The notes under the pieces are model-generated. The model searched no databases and had not been told where the DNA came from. It was given only the letters and a program-made list of their open reading frames with translations. Shown piece after piece: positions 1 through 9,143 of a stretch of DNA of 45,113 nt. Location of the stretch: assembly GCA_002348095.1 (NCBI GenBank), contig DDYT01000065.1, forward strand, positions 1 through 45,113. Direction: 5' to 3'. Source of the stretch: Erysipelotrichaceae bacterium UBA2227 (GTDB lineage Bacteria > Bacillota_I > Bacilli_A > Erysipelotrichales > Erysipelotrichaceae). A program made the translations under genes and the position numbers. Position 1 is the first letter of the stretch; each line of letters starts with the position of its first letter.

Positions 1-115
1 GTTTTATTTATGCGACGTTAACAAAGTAAACCATGAATGTAAATATTGTTTAAAAAAGCAAAGAAAGTAGCTAATAACTAGTAAATCCCGCATATTATAT
101 GCAAAACTTTGCCTT
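1..115. other. Intergenic region downstream of whiA
   Basis: No gene was found. It contains a 13-base palindrome GCATATTATATGC (90-102) followed by GCAAAACTTTGC (101-112). Read on the minus strand the palindrome contains TATAAT, a possible -10 for a gene beyond the left edge, but no -35 was found. No convincing whiA terminator is visible. Confidence 0.4.
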
Positions 116-1048
116 TTATTTTATCTTTTCGGCAATTTCACGCAACTTGTTAAACCTGTGTTTCATTCCGGATTTACTCATGACCGTTCCGGTTTTTTCC
201 TCATAAACATCACTCAGTTCATTCAGGCTTGCATCCGGGAAGTCGATCCTCAGCAAAGCTACCTCCTTCAGCTTCTCTTCCAATGAATCAAATCTACCGG
301 CTTTCTGAATCTTAATGATATCATCAATCTGCCTGGATGCAGCCTGCAAAGTCTTCATTTCATTGGCAACCTCACAATTATCCAAGCGGGTCAAGGAGTT
401 GCGGAAATCCCGTTGAATCCGGATATCTTCGAATTTCATAAGAGCATCGATTGCTCCGATGGCCCGCAAGAAATCCGCAATCTTATCCGAAGCTTTCAGA
501 TAAACCACTTGCTGTTGCCTGCGCATGACTATTTTGGCAGGCAGTTCGAACCGCTGCATCAGTTTACTGACAAAAACGGCATGCTTGTCATTGTGCGTAG
601 CAATCTCACAGTGATAGTTTGTTTTGATTGGTGTATTGATACTTCCGGAGGCTAAAAAGGCTCCTGCCAAATAGGCTCGTGCACAACAATCCTTTGCTAC
701 GACTGATCGCATGGGCCGATCCGACAATCCCATTGAAGTCCATAACCCGACATCTTCCAATATTTCTTTTACCTTAGATATAACCTTGATCACATAAATG
801 TTGTTCTTCTTCAGTTTCATTTTTTTGATGATTGAAAGCTCACCGGTAACTTTATAGCGCTCCTTCAGCAAAATCCAAATACGCTTTGCTGTGGTTGGAT
901 TCTCTGTTTTAATGATCAACTGATACGATTGATTGGAAATAGCCAGGGTCGCATTCAACTGAATCAACGCTGAAAGCTGCGCTCTGGTACAGCACGTCTT
1001 TAACTCATTTTGTGATATTTCAGACTTTATTTCCGTTGTAAATGACAT
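116..1048 (-). CDS. whiA: WhiA, DNA-binding protein (DUF199 family)
   Basis: A 310-residue protein of usual WhiA length. It has the degenerate LAGLIDADG homing-endonuclease-like N-terminal half (for example ARAYLAGAFLASGSI) and a C-terminal helix-turn-helix part containing SLNELSDVYEEKTG and SKSGMKHRFNKL. WhiA is a nucleoid-associated or transcription factor linked to cell division and chromosome segregation in Gram-positives. The start follows AGGAGTGAACAG. It lies 4 bases after yvcK, as last gene of a rapZ-yvcK-whiA run, an arrangement widely conserved in Bacillota. Family assignment is firm; the targets in this organism are not visible here. Confidence 0.96.
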   Translation of the reverse strand: MSFTTEIKSEISQNELKTCCTRAQLSALIQLNATLAISNQSYQLIIKTENPTTAKRIWILLKERYKVTGELSIIKKMKLKKNNIYVIKVISKVKEILEDVGLWTSMGLSDRPMRSVVAKDCCARAYLAGAFLASGSINTPIKTNYHCEIATHNDKHAVFVSKLMQRFELPAKIVMRRQQQVVYLKASDKIADFLRAIGAIDALMKFEDIRIQRDFRNSLTRLDNCEVANEMKTLQAASRQIDDIIKIQKAGRFDSLEEKLKEVALLRIDFPDASLNELSDVYEEKTGTVMSKSGMKHRFNKLREIAEKIK

Positions 1049-1052
1049 CTGT

Positions 1053-2000
1053 TCACTCCTGATTCAGAATCTCTTCAATTAAATCTTTCACTTTCAGCGG
1101 ATCGTGTCGAACCAAACCGTTAGCAAAATCCAATAAGTTCGATAAAATTACAGGATATGCATGATCAGATTCTTTCATATCAACCACCGAACTTCCCATC
1201 ATATGATATCGTTCTATGACTTCCGGAGGTAGTGAATCATTTGCCTTTATGACCAAATCCACATCCACGCCGCTATGACGGATAATAGCATCCACATGCT
1301 CTTCCATCGAATAAAAATCCGTCTCTCCGGGTTGAGTCATCGCATTGCAAACATAGATTTTTCTTGCTTTGGATGACTTGAGTGCACAAGCGATATCTTC
1401 GATGATCAGATTCGGGCATATACTCGTATATAAACTGCCGACACCGTAAATGATTAAATCTGCCGACTTGATTGCATCGATGGCCTGACGGGATGCCCTG
1501 ACTTTTTCCTGATAAAAAACCCTTTGTATTCGGTTTCCGCTTTTGGGAATATTCGATTCCCCGCGAACGATCGTTCCATCCGCCATTTCAGCAAACAAGG
1601 TAATCACCTGCAGAGACGAAGGAACGATATCTCCCTTTACGTTGAGTACTTTGGATATCGAATTGATCGCTTCCATGAAATTCCCGCTTCGATCCGTCAA
1701 AGCAGTCAGGATCAGGTTTCCGAGATTATGACCGTAGATTTCATTATCCGGTGCTCCCTCAAAACGATACTCCATCAGCCTCGATAACATCGTCTCCGAC
1801 TCAGCCATTGATATCATGACATTGCGAATATCTCCCATGGCAGGAATGTGAAAAGCACGGCGCAATCTGCCGGTCGATCCCCCGTCATCCGCAACGGTTA
1901 CGATCGCTGTCAAATGAATATGATTAAGAAGTTTTAACCCTCTTAATAATGTAGCCTGGCCGGTGCCCCCACCGATGACGACGACCCTCTTCTTGTTCAT
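1053..2000 (-). CDS. yvcK: YvcK/GlmR-type gluconeogenesis factor (CofD-like family)
   Basis: A 315-residue protein opening with VVVIGGGTGQATLLRGLK, the nucleotide-sugar binding loop of the YvcK/CofD-like fold. It also carries NLGNLILTAL and the GVGSLYTSICPNLI block typical of YvcK. Family members bind UDP-GlcNAc and adjust carbon flow into cell-wall precursors, being needed for growth on gluconeogenic carbon sources in Bacillus. The start ATG overlaps the rapZ stop as ATGA, so translation is probably coupled. Function is assigned from family knowledge; membership is clear from sequence. Confidence 0.96.
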   Translation of the reverse strand: MNKKRVVVIGGGTGQATLLRGLKLLNHIHLTAIVTVADDGGSTGRLRRAFHIPAMGDIRNVMISMAESETMLSRLMEYRFEGAPDNEIYGHNLGNLILTALTDRSGNFMEAINSISKVLNVKGDIVPSSLQVITLFAEMADGTIVRGESNIPKSGNRIQRVFYQEKVRASRQAIDAIKSADLIIYGVGSLYTSICPNLIIEDIACALKSSKARKIYVCNAMTQPGETDFYSMEEHVDAIIRHSGVDVDLVIKANDSLPPEVIERYHMMGSSVVDMKESDHAYPVILSNLLDFANGLVRHDPLKVKDLIEEILNQE

Positions 2001-2854
2001 AAGCGATCCTTCTTATCCCTGTGATTCTTGAAGCATTTATACTTCTGATTGTACTGATCGTAAAGCCAGTTGGTTATCGCCACGGAGCGATGCTGCCCGC
2101 CGGTACAACCGATCCCGACGGTGAAATGATTCTTCCCTTCACGAACATACTCTTCAAAAGCATAATCCAAAAACTCTTTTAGTTTGCTTAAGAAAATCTG
2201 TGTCTGTTGTTCGACCATGACATAATCATATACTTCCTGATCATCCCCGCTCAAACCCCGCAGTTCTTCAACCCAATGAGGATTCTTCAGAAAACGGACA
2301 TCAAACAGCAAATCTGCATCCATCGGCACTCCGTTTTTATATCCGAATGATATAAAACTGATGGTAAAAACCGGCTGAGTGGAGAAAGCAAACACCTTCT
2401 CAAGCTTCTCTTTTAACTCGCTCTGCTTTAAAAAAGTCGTGTCGATCGTGTAATACGCACGCTCTTTCATCGCTGTGAACATTTCTCTCTCGATTTGAAT
2501 CGCATCTTCTAAGGTATTCGCCCTGTTGGAAATCAGCATGGGATGTGTCCTTCTTGTAAACTTGTACCTCAACAGCAACTCTTCATCCGATGCTTCCAAA
2601 AACAACACGCGGACGTCCGCATCGACATTTTCAAAGCGCATCAAAAACAAAGGAAAATCCATGGCGCTGGTTGCTAACGCCAAGTAATCCAAGCGCGGAT
2701 CCTCTCCTTTGTTGATGAGTTTTAAAAGCGGTCCGATGAGTTGGGGCGGATATTGGTCTATGGCATGATATCCCATATCTTCCAATATGCCCATGGCCGA
2801 CGTTTTACCTGCACCGGACATGCCGGTGACCAAGATGACTCGTTTATTTTTCAT
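1997..2854 (-). CDS. rapZ: RapZ/YvcJ nucleotide-binding protein
   Basis: A 285-residue protein with Walker A GMSGAGKT at residues 11-18 and the conserved C-terminal block VGIGCTGGQHRSVAI of the RapZ/YvcJ family. In Enterobacteria RapZ is an RNA adaptor for glmZ decay. In Bacillota the family is a GTP/ATP-binding protein with a less defined role, genetically tied to yvcK. The start follows GAGG (spacing about 8) and lies 45 bases after trxB. Its end overlaps the yvcK start by 4 bases. Function in this organism is inferred from family and context only. Confidence 0.95.
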   Translation of the reverse strand: MKNKRVILVTGMSGAGKTSAMGILEDMGYHAIDQYPPQLIGPLLKLINKGEDPRLDYLALATSAMDFPLFLMRFENVDADVRVLFLEASDEELLLRYKFTRRTHPMLISNRANTLEDAIQIEREMFTAMKERAYYTIDTTFLKQSELKEKLEKVFAFSTQPVFTISFISFGYKNGVPMDADLLFDVRFLKNPHWVEELRGLSGDDQEVYDYVMVEQQTQIFLSKLKEFLDYAFEEYVREGKNHFTVGIGCTGGQHRSVAITNWLYDQYNQKYKCFKNHRDKKDRL

Positions 2855-2899
2855 AGGATACCTCGGATATATTGTAACAGAAATACAGTTGATATTTCC

Positions 2900-3832
2900 C
2901 TATTCGTGGCTCAATTCCTGGATATAGTGGAAAATCTGTTGCGCAGCAATTGCACCATCACCCACTGCTGTTACGATCTGACGTAAATTCTTTGAACAGA
3001 CATCCCCGGCTCCGTACACACCCGGCACAGCCGTCTCCATTTTCTCATTGACGATCAAATATCCTTCTGAATCAGTCACATGCAAATGTGCAACTGCTTG
3101 GGTCGCCGGAGTTGAACCGATGTAGGGGAACACAGCGGATGTCGGATATGAAGTTTTTTCTTTTGTATCTACATTCAATAATACGATCCCGCTGATTTTC
3201 CCGTTGTCCTCCACGTAACTCACCGGAATGTGTTTGGTGATCACTTCGATCTTCGGATGTTTTCTAACCAAATCCTGCGTATGGGGTTCCGCACGAAAAA
3301 CATCCCGACGGATAACGATGCGCACATGCGAAGCAAACTGAGTCAAATACAAAGCTTCTTCCAATGCCGAGTTACCGCCGCCAATTACCGTAACTACCTT
3401 ATCTTTATAAAATGCACCGTCGCAAACCGCACAATATGAAATCCCGCGTCCGGTCAGACGTTCTTCATGTTCTAATCCTAACTTCTTCTCGACGGTTCCG
3501 GTAGCAAGAATGACCGCATGCGCTGTATAAACATTACCGTCATCACAAATGACTCTGCGGATTTTTCCGTCAGCCTCAACACGCATGACACGTCCGTAAT
3601 TATACTCACATCCGTACTCCGTCGAATGCTCAAACATCTGCATCGCCAAATCAACACCGGCTACCGTTTTCATTCCCGGCCAGTTGCTGATTTCAAACGT
3701 CTTGACCAACTTACCTCCCGGAGCTTCCGGCTCAAGCATCATTGCTTTTAGCCCTGCACGCGTAGCATACACCGCCGCTGTCATTCCGGCAGGTCCGGCA
3801 CCAATGATGATTACATCGTACTGTACGTCCAT
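2900..3832 (-). CDS. trxB: Thioredoxin-disulfide reductase
   Basis: A 310-residue flavoprotein of the low-molecular-weight thioredoxin reductase type. The FAD-binding loop GAGPAGMTAA is at residues 11-20, the redox centre CAVC at residues 134-137, the NADPH-binding VIGGGNSALEEALYL follows, and the C-terminal FAD motif is GVYGAGDVC. It transfers electrons from NADPH to thioredoxin. The start follows GGAGG with about 7 bases spacing and lies inside the 3' end of the lgt-ppaX fusion (22-base overlap), implying a common transcript. Close relatives include ferredoxin- or flavodoxin-dependent reductases, but the NADPH loop looks intact. Confidence 0.95.
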   Translation of the reverse strand: MDVQYDVIIIGAGPAGMTAAVYATRAGLKAMMLEPEAPGGKLVKTFEISNWPGMKTVAGVDLAMQMFEHSTEYGCEYNYGRVMRVEADGKIRRVICDDGNVYTAHAVILATGTVEKKLGLEHEERLTGRGISYCAVCDGAFYKDKVVTVIGGGNSALEEALYLTQFASHVRIVIRRDVFRAEPHTQDLVRKHPKIEVITKHIPVSYVEDNGKISGIVLLNVDTKEKTSYPTSAVFPYIGSTPATQAVAHLHVTDSEGYLIVNEKMETAVPGVYGAGDVCSKNLRQIVTAVGDGAIAAQQIFHYIQELSHE

Positions 3833-5265
3833 TCGACATCCTCCTTCAAAACCTCGTTTAACTCACTCAAAGAAGTGATCAATCGTGTGGGGTTTAGTTT
3901 TTCCAGCATATTTTTTCGCTCAGCATCCATCGCAAAAGCGACCGTAAACATACCGGCATTGATTCCCGCTTGAACATCGCCCGGTGTATCACCGACGTAG
4001 ATCGCAGAATCATGGCCTTTCCCCAGTGTTTTACATGCCATAAACAATCCTTCCGGATCCGGTTTGTTTTTCTTCACTTGTTCTAACCCGACGATTACAT
4101 CGAAATACTCTTTCATATCAAACATATTCAGTCCAAGGTCGATTGCATCAGTCAGTTTGCTCGAAACGATACCTATCGTATAACCTTGTTCTTTCAGACC
4201 CTTAAGCAGATCGACGGCTCCGTCAATCGGCTTTACATGCGTTTTATGTAATTCGAAATTTATGGCCCGATACTCCTCCACCAACTGATCTGCAGATTCA
4301 TTCGGTAACACCCGCCCAAAGGTTTCCCATAGGGTAGGTCCCATAAAAGACAGTTCCATTTCCCGGGTAATAGTCAAATCCGGAGCATACTTATTTATTA
4401 CTTGCTTGAAACTTTCGATGATCGCAGGTTCGGTATCCATCAGCGTACCGTCAAAATCAAAAAGAATGACGGGTTTTTCCCTTTTAAACAATTTTCTGAA
4501 AACTCCTACGGTTCCCAAAACACCGGCCAGCAAAAAGGCTGCCGATACCAGCTGTGCGGAGCGCAGCCCCATAAACATCAGGCTGTCTGCACGCAACCCT
4601 TCGATAAAGAAGCGGGTTACACCATACCACATCAGATAAGCATAAACCAGATCACCGCGTTTTGGCTTCGAGAACTTCTTTAATACAAAAACAATCAGCA
4701 AAAAGCCAACGATGTTTAGAACGCTTTCATATAAAAATGTCGGTTCTCTGAATTGCCCCGCAATAAACATCTGATCTTTGATCAGCTGCGGCCAGCCTTC
4801 GTAAAAAGATTCCTGAACGACTCTACCGTAGGCTTCCTTATTTAAGAAGTTACCCCAGCGTCCGATCGCCTGTGCAACCAGGATGTTGGGAACAATAGCA
4901 TCCGCAAACCGCATGAAATTGATTTTATGTCGTTTGACAAACCACAATCCAAACAGAACACCGCCAAACAAACCTCCGTGGATGGCCAGTCCGCCTTGCC
5001 AAGTCATCAGGATTTCCAAGGGGCGGCTTAAGTAGTACCCCAAATCGGAGAACAAGACATACCATAAGCGGGCTCCGATGACTCCGCTAAGCAAAGCACC
5101 AAAAAACAAATCATCCGTAAGTTCTGACTTGTATCCCATTTTCTTAAGATTACGATAACTCAAATAATAGGCAAGATATGCCCCGGCTAAAATCAAAACG
5201 GCATACCACTTGATCGATATCGGTCCGATATCTACAAAAGTCTGTATATCACTGAAAAATTTCAT
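3811..5265 (-). CDS. lgt: Fusion of prolipoprotein diacylglyceryl transferase (Lgt) with a PpaX-like HAD phosphatase
   Basis: A 484-residue protein made of two complete enzymes. Residues 1 to about 262 are Lgt, a multi-spanning membrane enzyme that adds diacylglycerol to lipobox cysteines, with the blocks GGLAIHGGLFGG and AIGRWGNFLNKEAYG. Residues about 266-484 form a HAD hydrolase with motif I DFDGTLMD (predicted nucleophile Asp270), motif II IVSSK, a KNKPDP lysine block and motif IV YVGDTPGDVQAG. The second half most resembles PpaX, which removes the pyrophosphate released by HPr phosphorylase. In Bacillus hprK, lgt and ppaX are separate neighbours; here hprK is directly upstream with a 10-base gap. 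The linker (KREKP) is very short. The start follows GGAGG. Confidence 0.93.
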   Translation of the reverse strand: MKFFSDIQTFVDIGPISIKWYAVLILAGAYLAYYLSYRNLKKMGYKSELTDDLFFGALLSGVIGARLWYVLFSDLGYYLSRPLEILMTWQGGLAIHGGLFGGVLFGLWFVKRHKINFMRFADAIVPNILVAQAIGRWGNFLNKEAYGRVVQESFYEGWPQLIKDQMFIAGQFREPTFLYESVLNIVGFLLIVFVLKKFSKPKRGDLVYAYLMWYGVTRFFIEGLRADSLMFMGLRSAQLVSAAFLLAGVLGTVGVFRKLFKREKPVILFDFDGTLMDTEPAIIESFKQVINKYAPDLTITREMELSFMGPTLWETFGRVLPNESADQLVEEYRAINFELHKTHVKPIDGAVDLLKGLKEQGYTIGIVSSKLTDAIDLGLNMFDMKEYFDVIVGLEQVKKNKPDPEGLFMACKTLGKGHDSAIYVGDTPGDVQAGINAGMFTVAFAMDAERKNMLEKLNPTRLITSLSELNEVLKEDVEWTYSTM

Positions 5266-5275
5266 ATTGCCTCCA

Positions 5276-6226
5276 TTACTTTTTATTCATCTGATTCTGA
5301 CGTTCGATATAATCGAAGACACGGCGGTCAAAATCGCTCCCGGCATCAAAGCCTTTATCCTTTAGTGTAAAATCGGTCACAGCCGCTTCGATCAATACAG
5401 CAAGATTTCGTCCTTCTTTGACCGGAAATAGCAGCTGAGGTACATCGATATCCAACATCGTCATGACTTTATTAGTCTCGATACCGACACGCTTATAATC
5501 CTTCTTGTCATCCCATTTTTCCAGATAGACCACAAAGTCGATGCGGGCACTGTCCAACAAAGCGGAAGCTCCAAACATCTTAGCAACATCGATGATTCCA
5601 ATCCCGCGCAACTCCAACAATCCTTTTAACAGCTCCGGTGCATATCCGACAATCGTGTTGTGTACCCTTCGGACGTCAACGCGGTCATCCGAAATAAGAA
5701 CATGACCTTTCCGAATGAGTTCCAGAGCAGTCTCGGATTTTCCCATTCCGCTTTCTCCGGTAATCAATACCCCTTTACCGAAAACACTGATCAATACACC
5801 GTGGACATTGTCCGTGGGTGATAAGTGTTCATCGAGAAAACTGATGATATCGACCATCAGGCGATAGGTTTTCTGATCAGAAGCAAAAATCGGAAAATTC
5901 TTATAAGCCGCAATTTCTTTAAGAATTGGCGGACAGGCATAATCACGGGCTAAAATGATAGCCGGAGTCCATCCGTCGGTCAATCTGTCAAAGACATAGC
6001 GCTGTTGTTCTTGCGAAATCGTTTCGATATAGGACATTTCTTTATCGCCCATGATGATGATACGGCGGGGTTCGGTATGTTCGAAAAATCCCGTGAGTTC
6101 AAGTCCCGGTCGGTTTAAGTCCGGTACGACGACCCATCGATCCAACGATTCGTCATTACCGGTAATCTGTTCAAACTGAAAGTAATTCTTAACTTCCCGC
6201 ATGGTGCACTTGGCTTCAAATGTCAT
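5276..6226 (-). CDS. hprK: HPr kinase/phosphorylase
   Basis: A 316-residue bifunctional sensor enzyme that phosphorylates Ser46 of HPr and reverses it by phosphorolysis, controlling carbon catabolite repression in Gram-positives. It shows the catalytic His region VHGVLIS near residue 142, Walker A GESGMGKS at residues 157-164, DRVDVRRV, and the family signature LRGIGIIDVAKMFG. The chosen start follows GGGAGGGA and overlaps the uvrA stop by 11 bases. An internal ATG at residue 9 is a possible alternative. The gene precedes lgt-ppaX, consistent with pyrophosphate clearance by the HAD half of that fusion. Confidence 0.96.
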   Translation of the reverse strand: MTFEAKCTMREVKNYFQFEQITGNDESLDRWVVVPDLNRPGLELTGFFEHTEPRRIIIMGDKEMSYIETISQEQQRYVFDRLTDGWTPAIILARDYACPPILKEIAAYKNFPIFASDQKTYRLMVDIISFLDEHLSPTDNVHGVLISVFGKGVLITGESGMGKSETALELIRKGHVLISDDRVDVRRVHNTIVGYAPELLKGLLELRGIGIIDVAKMFGASALLDSARIDFVVYLEKWDDKKDYKRVGIETNKVMTMLDIDVPQLLFPVKEGRNLAVLIEAAVTDFTLKDKGFDAGSDFDRRVFDYIERQNQMNKK

Positions 6227-9059
6227 GTCGTCCCTCCCTCTTATGAAATAACTGTTTCAGATACTGTCCGGTGTAACTGGTCGGATGATTTGCGATTTGT
6301 TCCGGGGTTCCTGTACACAAGATCATTCCTCCCTCATCACCGCCTTCCGGTCCGATATCTATAATAACATCTGCTGATTTAATAATATCAAGATTATGCT
6401 CAATAACAATGACTGTATCGCCATTTTCGACAATTCTTTGCAAGACTTTAAGCAATTTCGCAACATCATGACTGTGAAGTCCGGTCGTCGGCTCATCAAG
6501 GATAAATACGGTTTTCCCGGTTGCCCGCCGCTGAAGTTCACTGGCCAGTTTGACACGTTGTGCCTCCCCGCCGGAGAGTGTCGTCGCCGGCTGCCCGAGT
6601 TTGATGTATCCTAACCCGACATCCATCAGTGTCTGTAAGCGATGCTTGATTTTATGAACATTCGCAAAGAATTCGATTGCATCTTCAACGCTCATCTCTA
6701 AGATTTCGAAAATGTTCTTACCTTTATAGGTGACTTGCAGCGTCTCTTCGTTATAACGCTTTCCCTCACACTCTTCACAAGGAACAAACACATCCGGCAA
6801 AAAATGCATGGATATACGCTTGACTCCGTCACCCTGACAAAGCTCACACCGTCCGCCGCGGACATTGAACGAGAATCTACCCTTGTCATAACCACGTACT
6901 TTCGCTTCCGGTGTCAGTGCGAATAAATCACGGATATCATCAAAAATACCGGTATAGGTGACCGGATTGGAACGCGGTGTCCGTCCGATCGGATCCTGAT
7001 CGATTTCAATGACTTTATCGATATGCTCCAGACCCAGAACTTTCTCTACAGCCCCGGGCTTTACTTTTGTTCTTCCCAAATGATGTTGCAATGTTTTACA
7101 CAACACTTCATTGACCAGCGATGATTTGCCGCTTCCGCTGACTCCGGTCACTGCAATAAATGTATTCAATGGGAAATCGACTGTTACTTCTTTCAGGTTG
7201 TTCTCTTTCGCTTTGATGACCTTGAGAAACTGACCGTTGCCTTGACTTCGGACAGTCGGGGTTGGAATGAACATTTTTCCGGAAAGATACTGACCGGTGA
7301 TCGATTCGGGGTTATCCATCACTTGTTGAGGCGTTCCGTTGGCAATGACTTCACCACCGTGTTCTCCGGCGCCCGGACCGATATCGACGATCCAATCCGA
7401 GGCCATCATGGTTTCTTCATCGTGCTCAACGACAATCAGTGAGTTTCCCAAATCACGCATATTCTTTAATGTTCGTATCAGTTTAGCATTGTCCCTTTGG
7501 TGAAGCCCGATCGACGGCTCATCCAAAACATACAAAACTCCGGTCAATCGCGATCCGATCTGAGTTGCCAGGCGGATGCGCTGCGCTTCTCCGCCTGACA
7601 AGCTTCCCGCAATTCGATCCAATGTCAGATACTCCAATCCGACGTCTTTCAAAAATTCCAGACGCTCTTTGATTTCTTTCAGTACAAGTCGTGCAATTTC
7701 CGTCTGCATCGGTCCTAACTGCAACCGTTCCATATAAATCAGTGCATTCTTTACAGACATTTGCGTCCATTCGTTGATATTCTTAATTCCGACGTGGACA
7801 CAGAGCGCCATCTCATTCAAGCGTCTGCCTGAGCATGTCTCACAGGTTGATTCTGACATGAAACTGGCATACCACTCACGGGACATTTGCGATGTCGTTT
7901 CCATATAGCGGCGTTCAATCAGGGTAGCGACCCCTTCGATATAGTCATTTCTGGAAAACGTGTTTCCCGAACGAGAGGAAATACTGTAAGAAACCGGTTC
8001 TTTTGAACCGTATAAAGCGATGTTGAGCTCTCTCTCTGTAAGATTTTTGATCGGTTTACGCATATCGATATGGTAATGATCACACAGAGTTTTAAATACC
8101 TGCCACTCGATATTCTCGCTGTCAACGATGTTTTTATAATAGGTGATCCCCCCTTGACGAATGCTCTTGTTTCGGTCGGGAATCAGATAGTCGACATCGA
8201 CTTTTTGGGTTACCCCCAATCCTTTGCATGTTTCACAGGCTCCTAACGGTGAGTTGAAGGAAAACAAGCGAGGTTCCAGTCGTGCAACCGCAAAGCCACA
8301 TTCTGTACAGGCATATCGTTGGGAAAACAGCATCTCCTGCTGTACAGTCGACACAATGGCCAATCCATCGGCTAATCGTAACGCAGTTTCCAAAGAATCA
8401 TGTATCCGTGTCCGATTTTCATCCGATTTGATAATGCGGTCGACCAAGACATCGATATCGTGTTTCTTGTTTTTTTCCAACACGATGTCATCCTCAAGCA
8501 TGTGCACTTCACCGTTGACACGTACTCGGACAAATCCTTCTTTTAAAAGTTTGTCGAAAAGATCTTTGTGAGTGCCTTTTTGCTGTCGAAGGACGGGAGC
8601 CAAAATCTGAATCCGGGTTTGATCGGGCAACTCGGATATCCGCTCGAGCATCTGTTTGATCGTTTGAGATTGAATCGGCGTGTGATGGGTTGGGCAGTAT
8701 GGGGTTCCGATACGTGCGTAAAGCAATCTCAGATAATCATAGATTTCCGTGACGGTTCCGACGGTTGAGCGCGGATTGTTGCTGGTGGTTTTCTGATCGA
8801 TCGAAATCGCCGGAGACAACCCTTCAATCAGGTCAACGTCCGGTTTTTCGGTATTGCCTAAAAACTGACGTGCATAAGCACTCAGTGATTCCACATAGCG
8901 TCGCTGTCCTTCCGCATATATCGTATCAAAAGCCAGCGAAGTCTTTCCGGAACCGGAAAGTCCGGTCATGATGACCAGTTTATTACGAGGGATGTCCAAG
9001 TCGATATTCTTTAGATTGTTGACACGGGCTCCCTTGATATGTATGACATCTTGTTTCAT
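6216..9059 (-). CDS. uvrA: Excinuclease ABC subunit A
   Basis: A 947-residue DNA damage recognition ATPase. It has two ABC modules, with Walker A loops GLSGSGKT near the N terminus and GVSGSGKSS in the second half, two LSGGEAQR signatures, and zinc-finger CxxC pairs such as CETC/CSGR and CELC/CEEC. It works with UvrB in nucleotide excision repair. The start is placed at the second ATG because AAGGTGG lies 7 bases before it but only 1 base before the upstream ATG at 9065. A promoter-like element lies at 9084-9112 and a hairpin separates it from uvrB. Confidence 0.97.
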   Translation of the reverse strand: MKQDVIHIKGARVNNLKNIDLDIPRNKLVIMTGLSGSGKTSLAFDTIYAEGQRRYVESLSAYARQFLGNTEKPDVDLIEGLSPAISIDQKTTSNNPRSTVGTVTEIYDYLRLLYARIGTPYCPTHHTPIQSQTIKQMLERISELPDQTRIQILAPVLRQQKGTHKDLFDKLLKEGFVRVRVNGEVHMLEDDIVLEKNKKHDIDVLVDRIIKSDENRTRIHDSLETALRLADGLAIVSTVQQEMLFSQRYACTECGFAVARLEPRLFSFNSPLGACETCKGLGVTQKVDVDYLIPDRNKSIRQGGITYYKNIVDSENIEWQVFKTLCDHYHIDMRKPIKNLTERELNIALYGSKEPVSYSISSRSGNTFSRNDYIEGVATLIERRYMETTSQMSREWYASFMSESTCETCSGRRLNEMALCVHVGIKNINEWTQMSVKNALIYMERLQLGPMQTEIARLVLKEIKERLEFLKDVGLEYLTLDRIAGSLSGGEAQRIRLATQIGSRLTGVLYVLDEPSIGLHQRDNAKLIRTLKNMRDLGNSLIVVEHDEETMMASDWIVDIGPGAGEHGGEVIANGTPQQVMDNPESITGQYLSGKMFIPTPTVRSQGNGQFLKVIKAKENNLKEVTVDFPLNTFIAVTGVSGSGKSSLVNEVLCKTLQHHLGRTKVKPGAVEKVLGLEHIDKVIEIDQDPIGRTPRSNPVTYTGIFDDIRDLFALTPEAKVRGYDKGRFSFNVRGGRCELCQGDGVKRISMHFLPDVFVPCEECEGKRYNEETLQVTYKGKNIFEILEMSVEDAIEFFANVHKIKHRLQTLMDVGLGYIKLGQPATTLSGGEAQRVKLASELQRRATGKTVFILDEPTTGLHSHDVAKLLKVLQRIVENGDTVIVIEHNLDIIKSADVIIDIGPEGGDEGGMILCTGTPEQIANHPTSYTGQYLKQLFHKREGRHDI

Positions 9060-9083
9060 ATTCATTCCACCTTAACCTTATTC

Positions 9084-9112
9084 ATTATACATGATAATCT
9101 TATTCAATTGAA
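9084..9112 (-). promoter_or_regulatory. Promoter candidate for uvrA
   Basis: On the minus strand, TTCAAT (9107-9112) and TATAAT (9084-9089) are separated by 17 bases, about 20-25 bases before the uvrA ribosome binding site. This would let uvrA be transcribed independently of uvrB. It is a sequence match only; the -35 is imperfect. Confidence 0.5.
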
Positions 9113-9123
9113 ATGCAAGACAC

Positions 9124-9143
9124 AAACCGGGTTGCCCCGGTTT
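9124..9143 (-). terminator. Hairpin after uvrB, weak terminator or attenuator
   Basis: A perfect 8-bp stem (AAACCGGG / CCCGGTTT) with a 4-base loop starts within the uvrB stop codon region. It is followed on the minus strand by a T-poor tail (GTGTCTT). It may give partial termination or protect the uvrB 3' end. The weak tail argues against full termination. Confidence 0.5.

Noticed and set aside
413..655. 80-residue plus-strand frame within whiA
   Set aside because: Antisense shadow with no supporting signals.
9066..9141. Small RNA or gene between uvrA and uvrB
   Set aside because: The gap is explained by a hairpin and a promoter-like element; no RNA family or coding frame was recognised.
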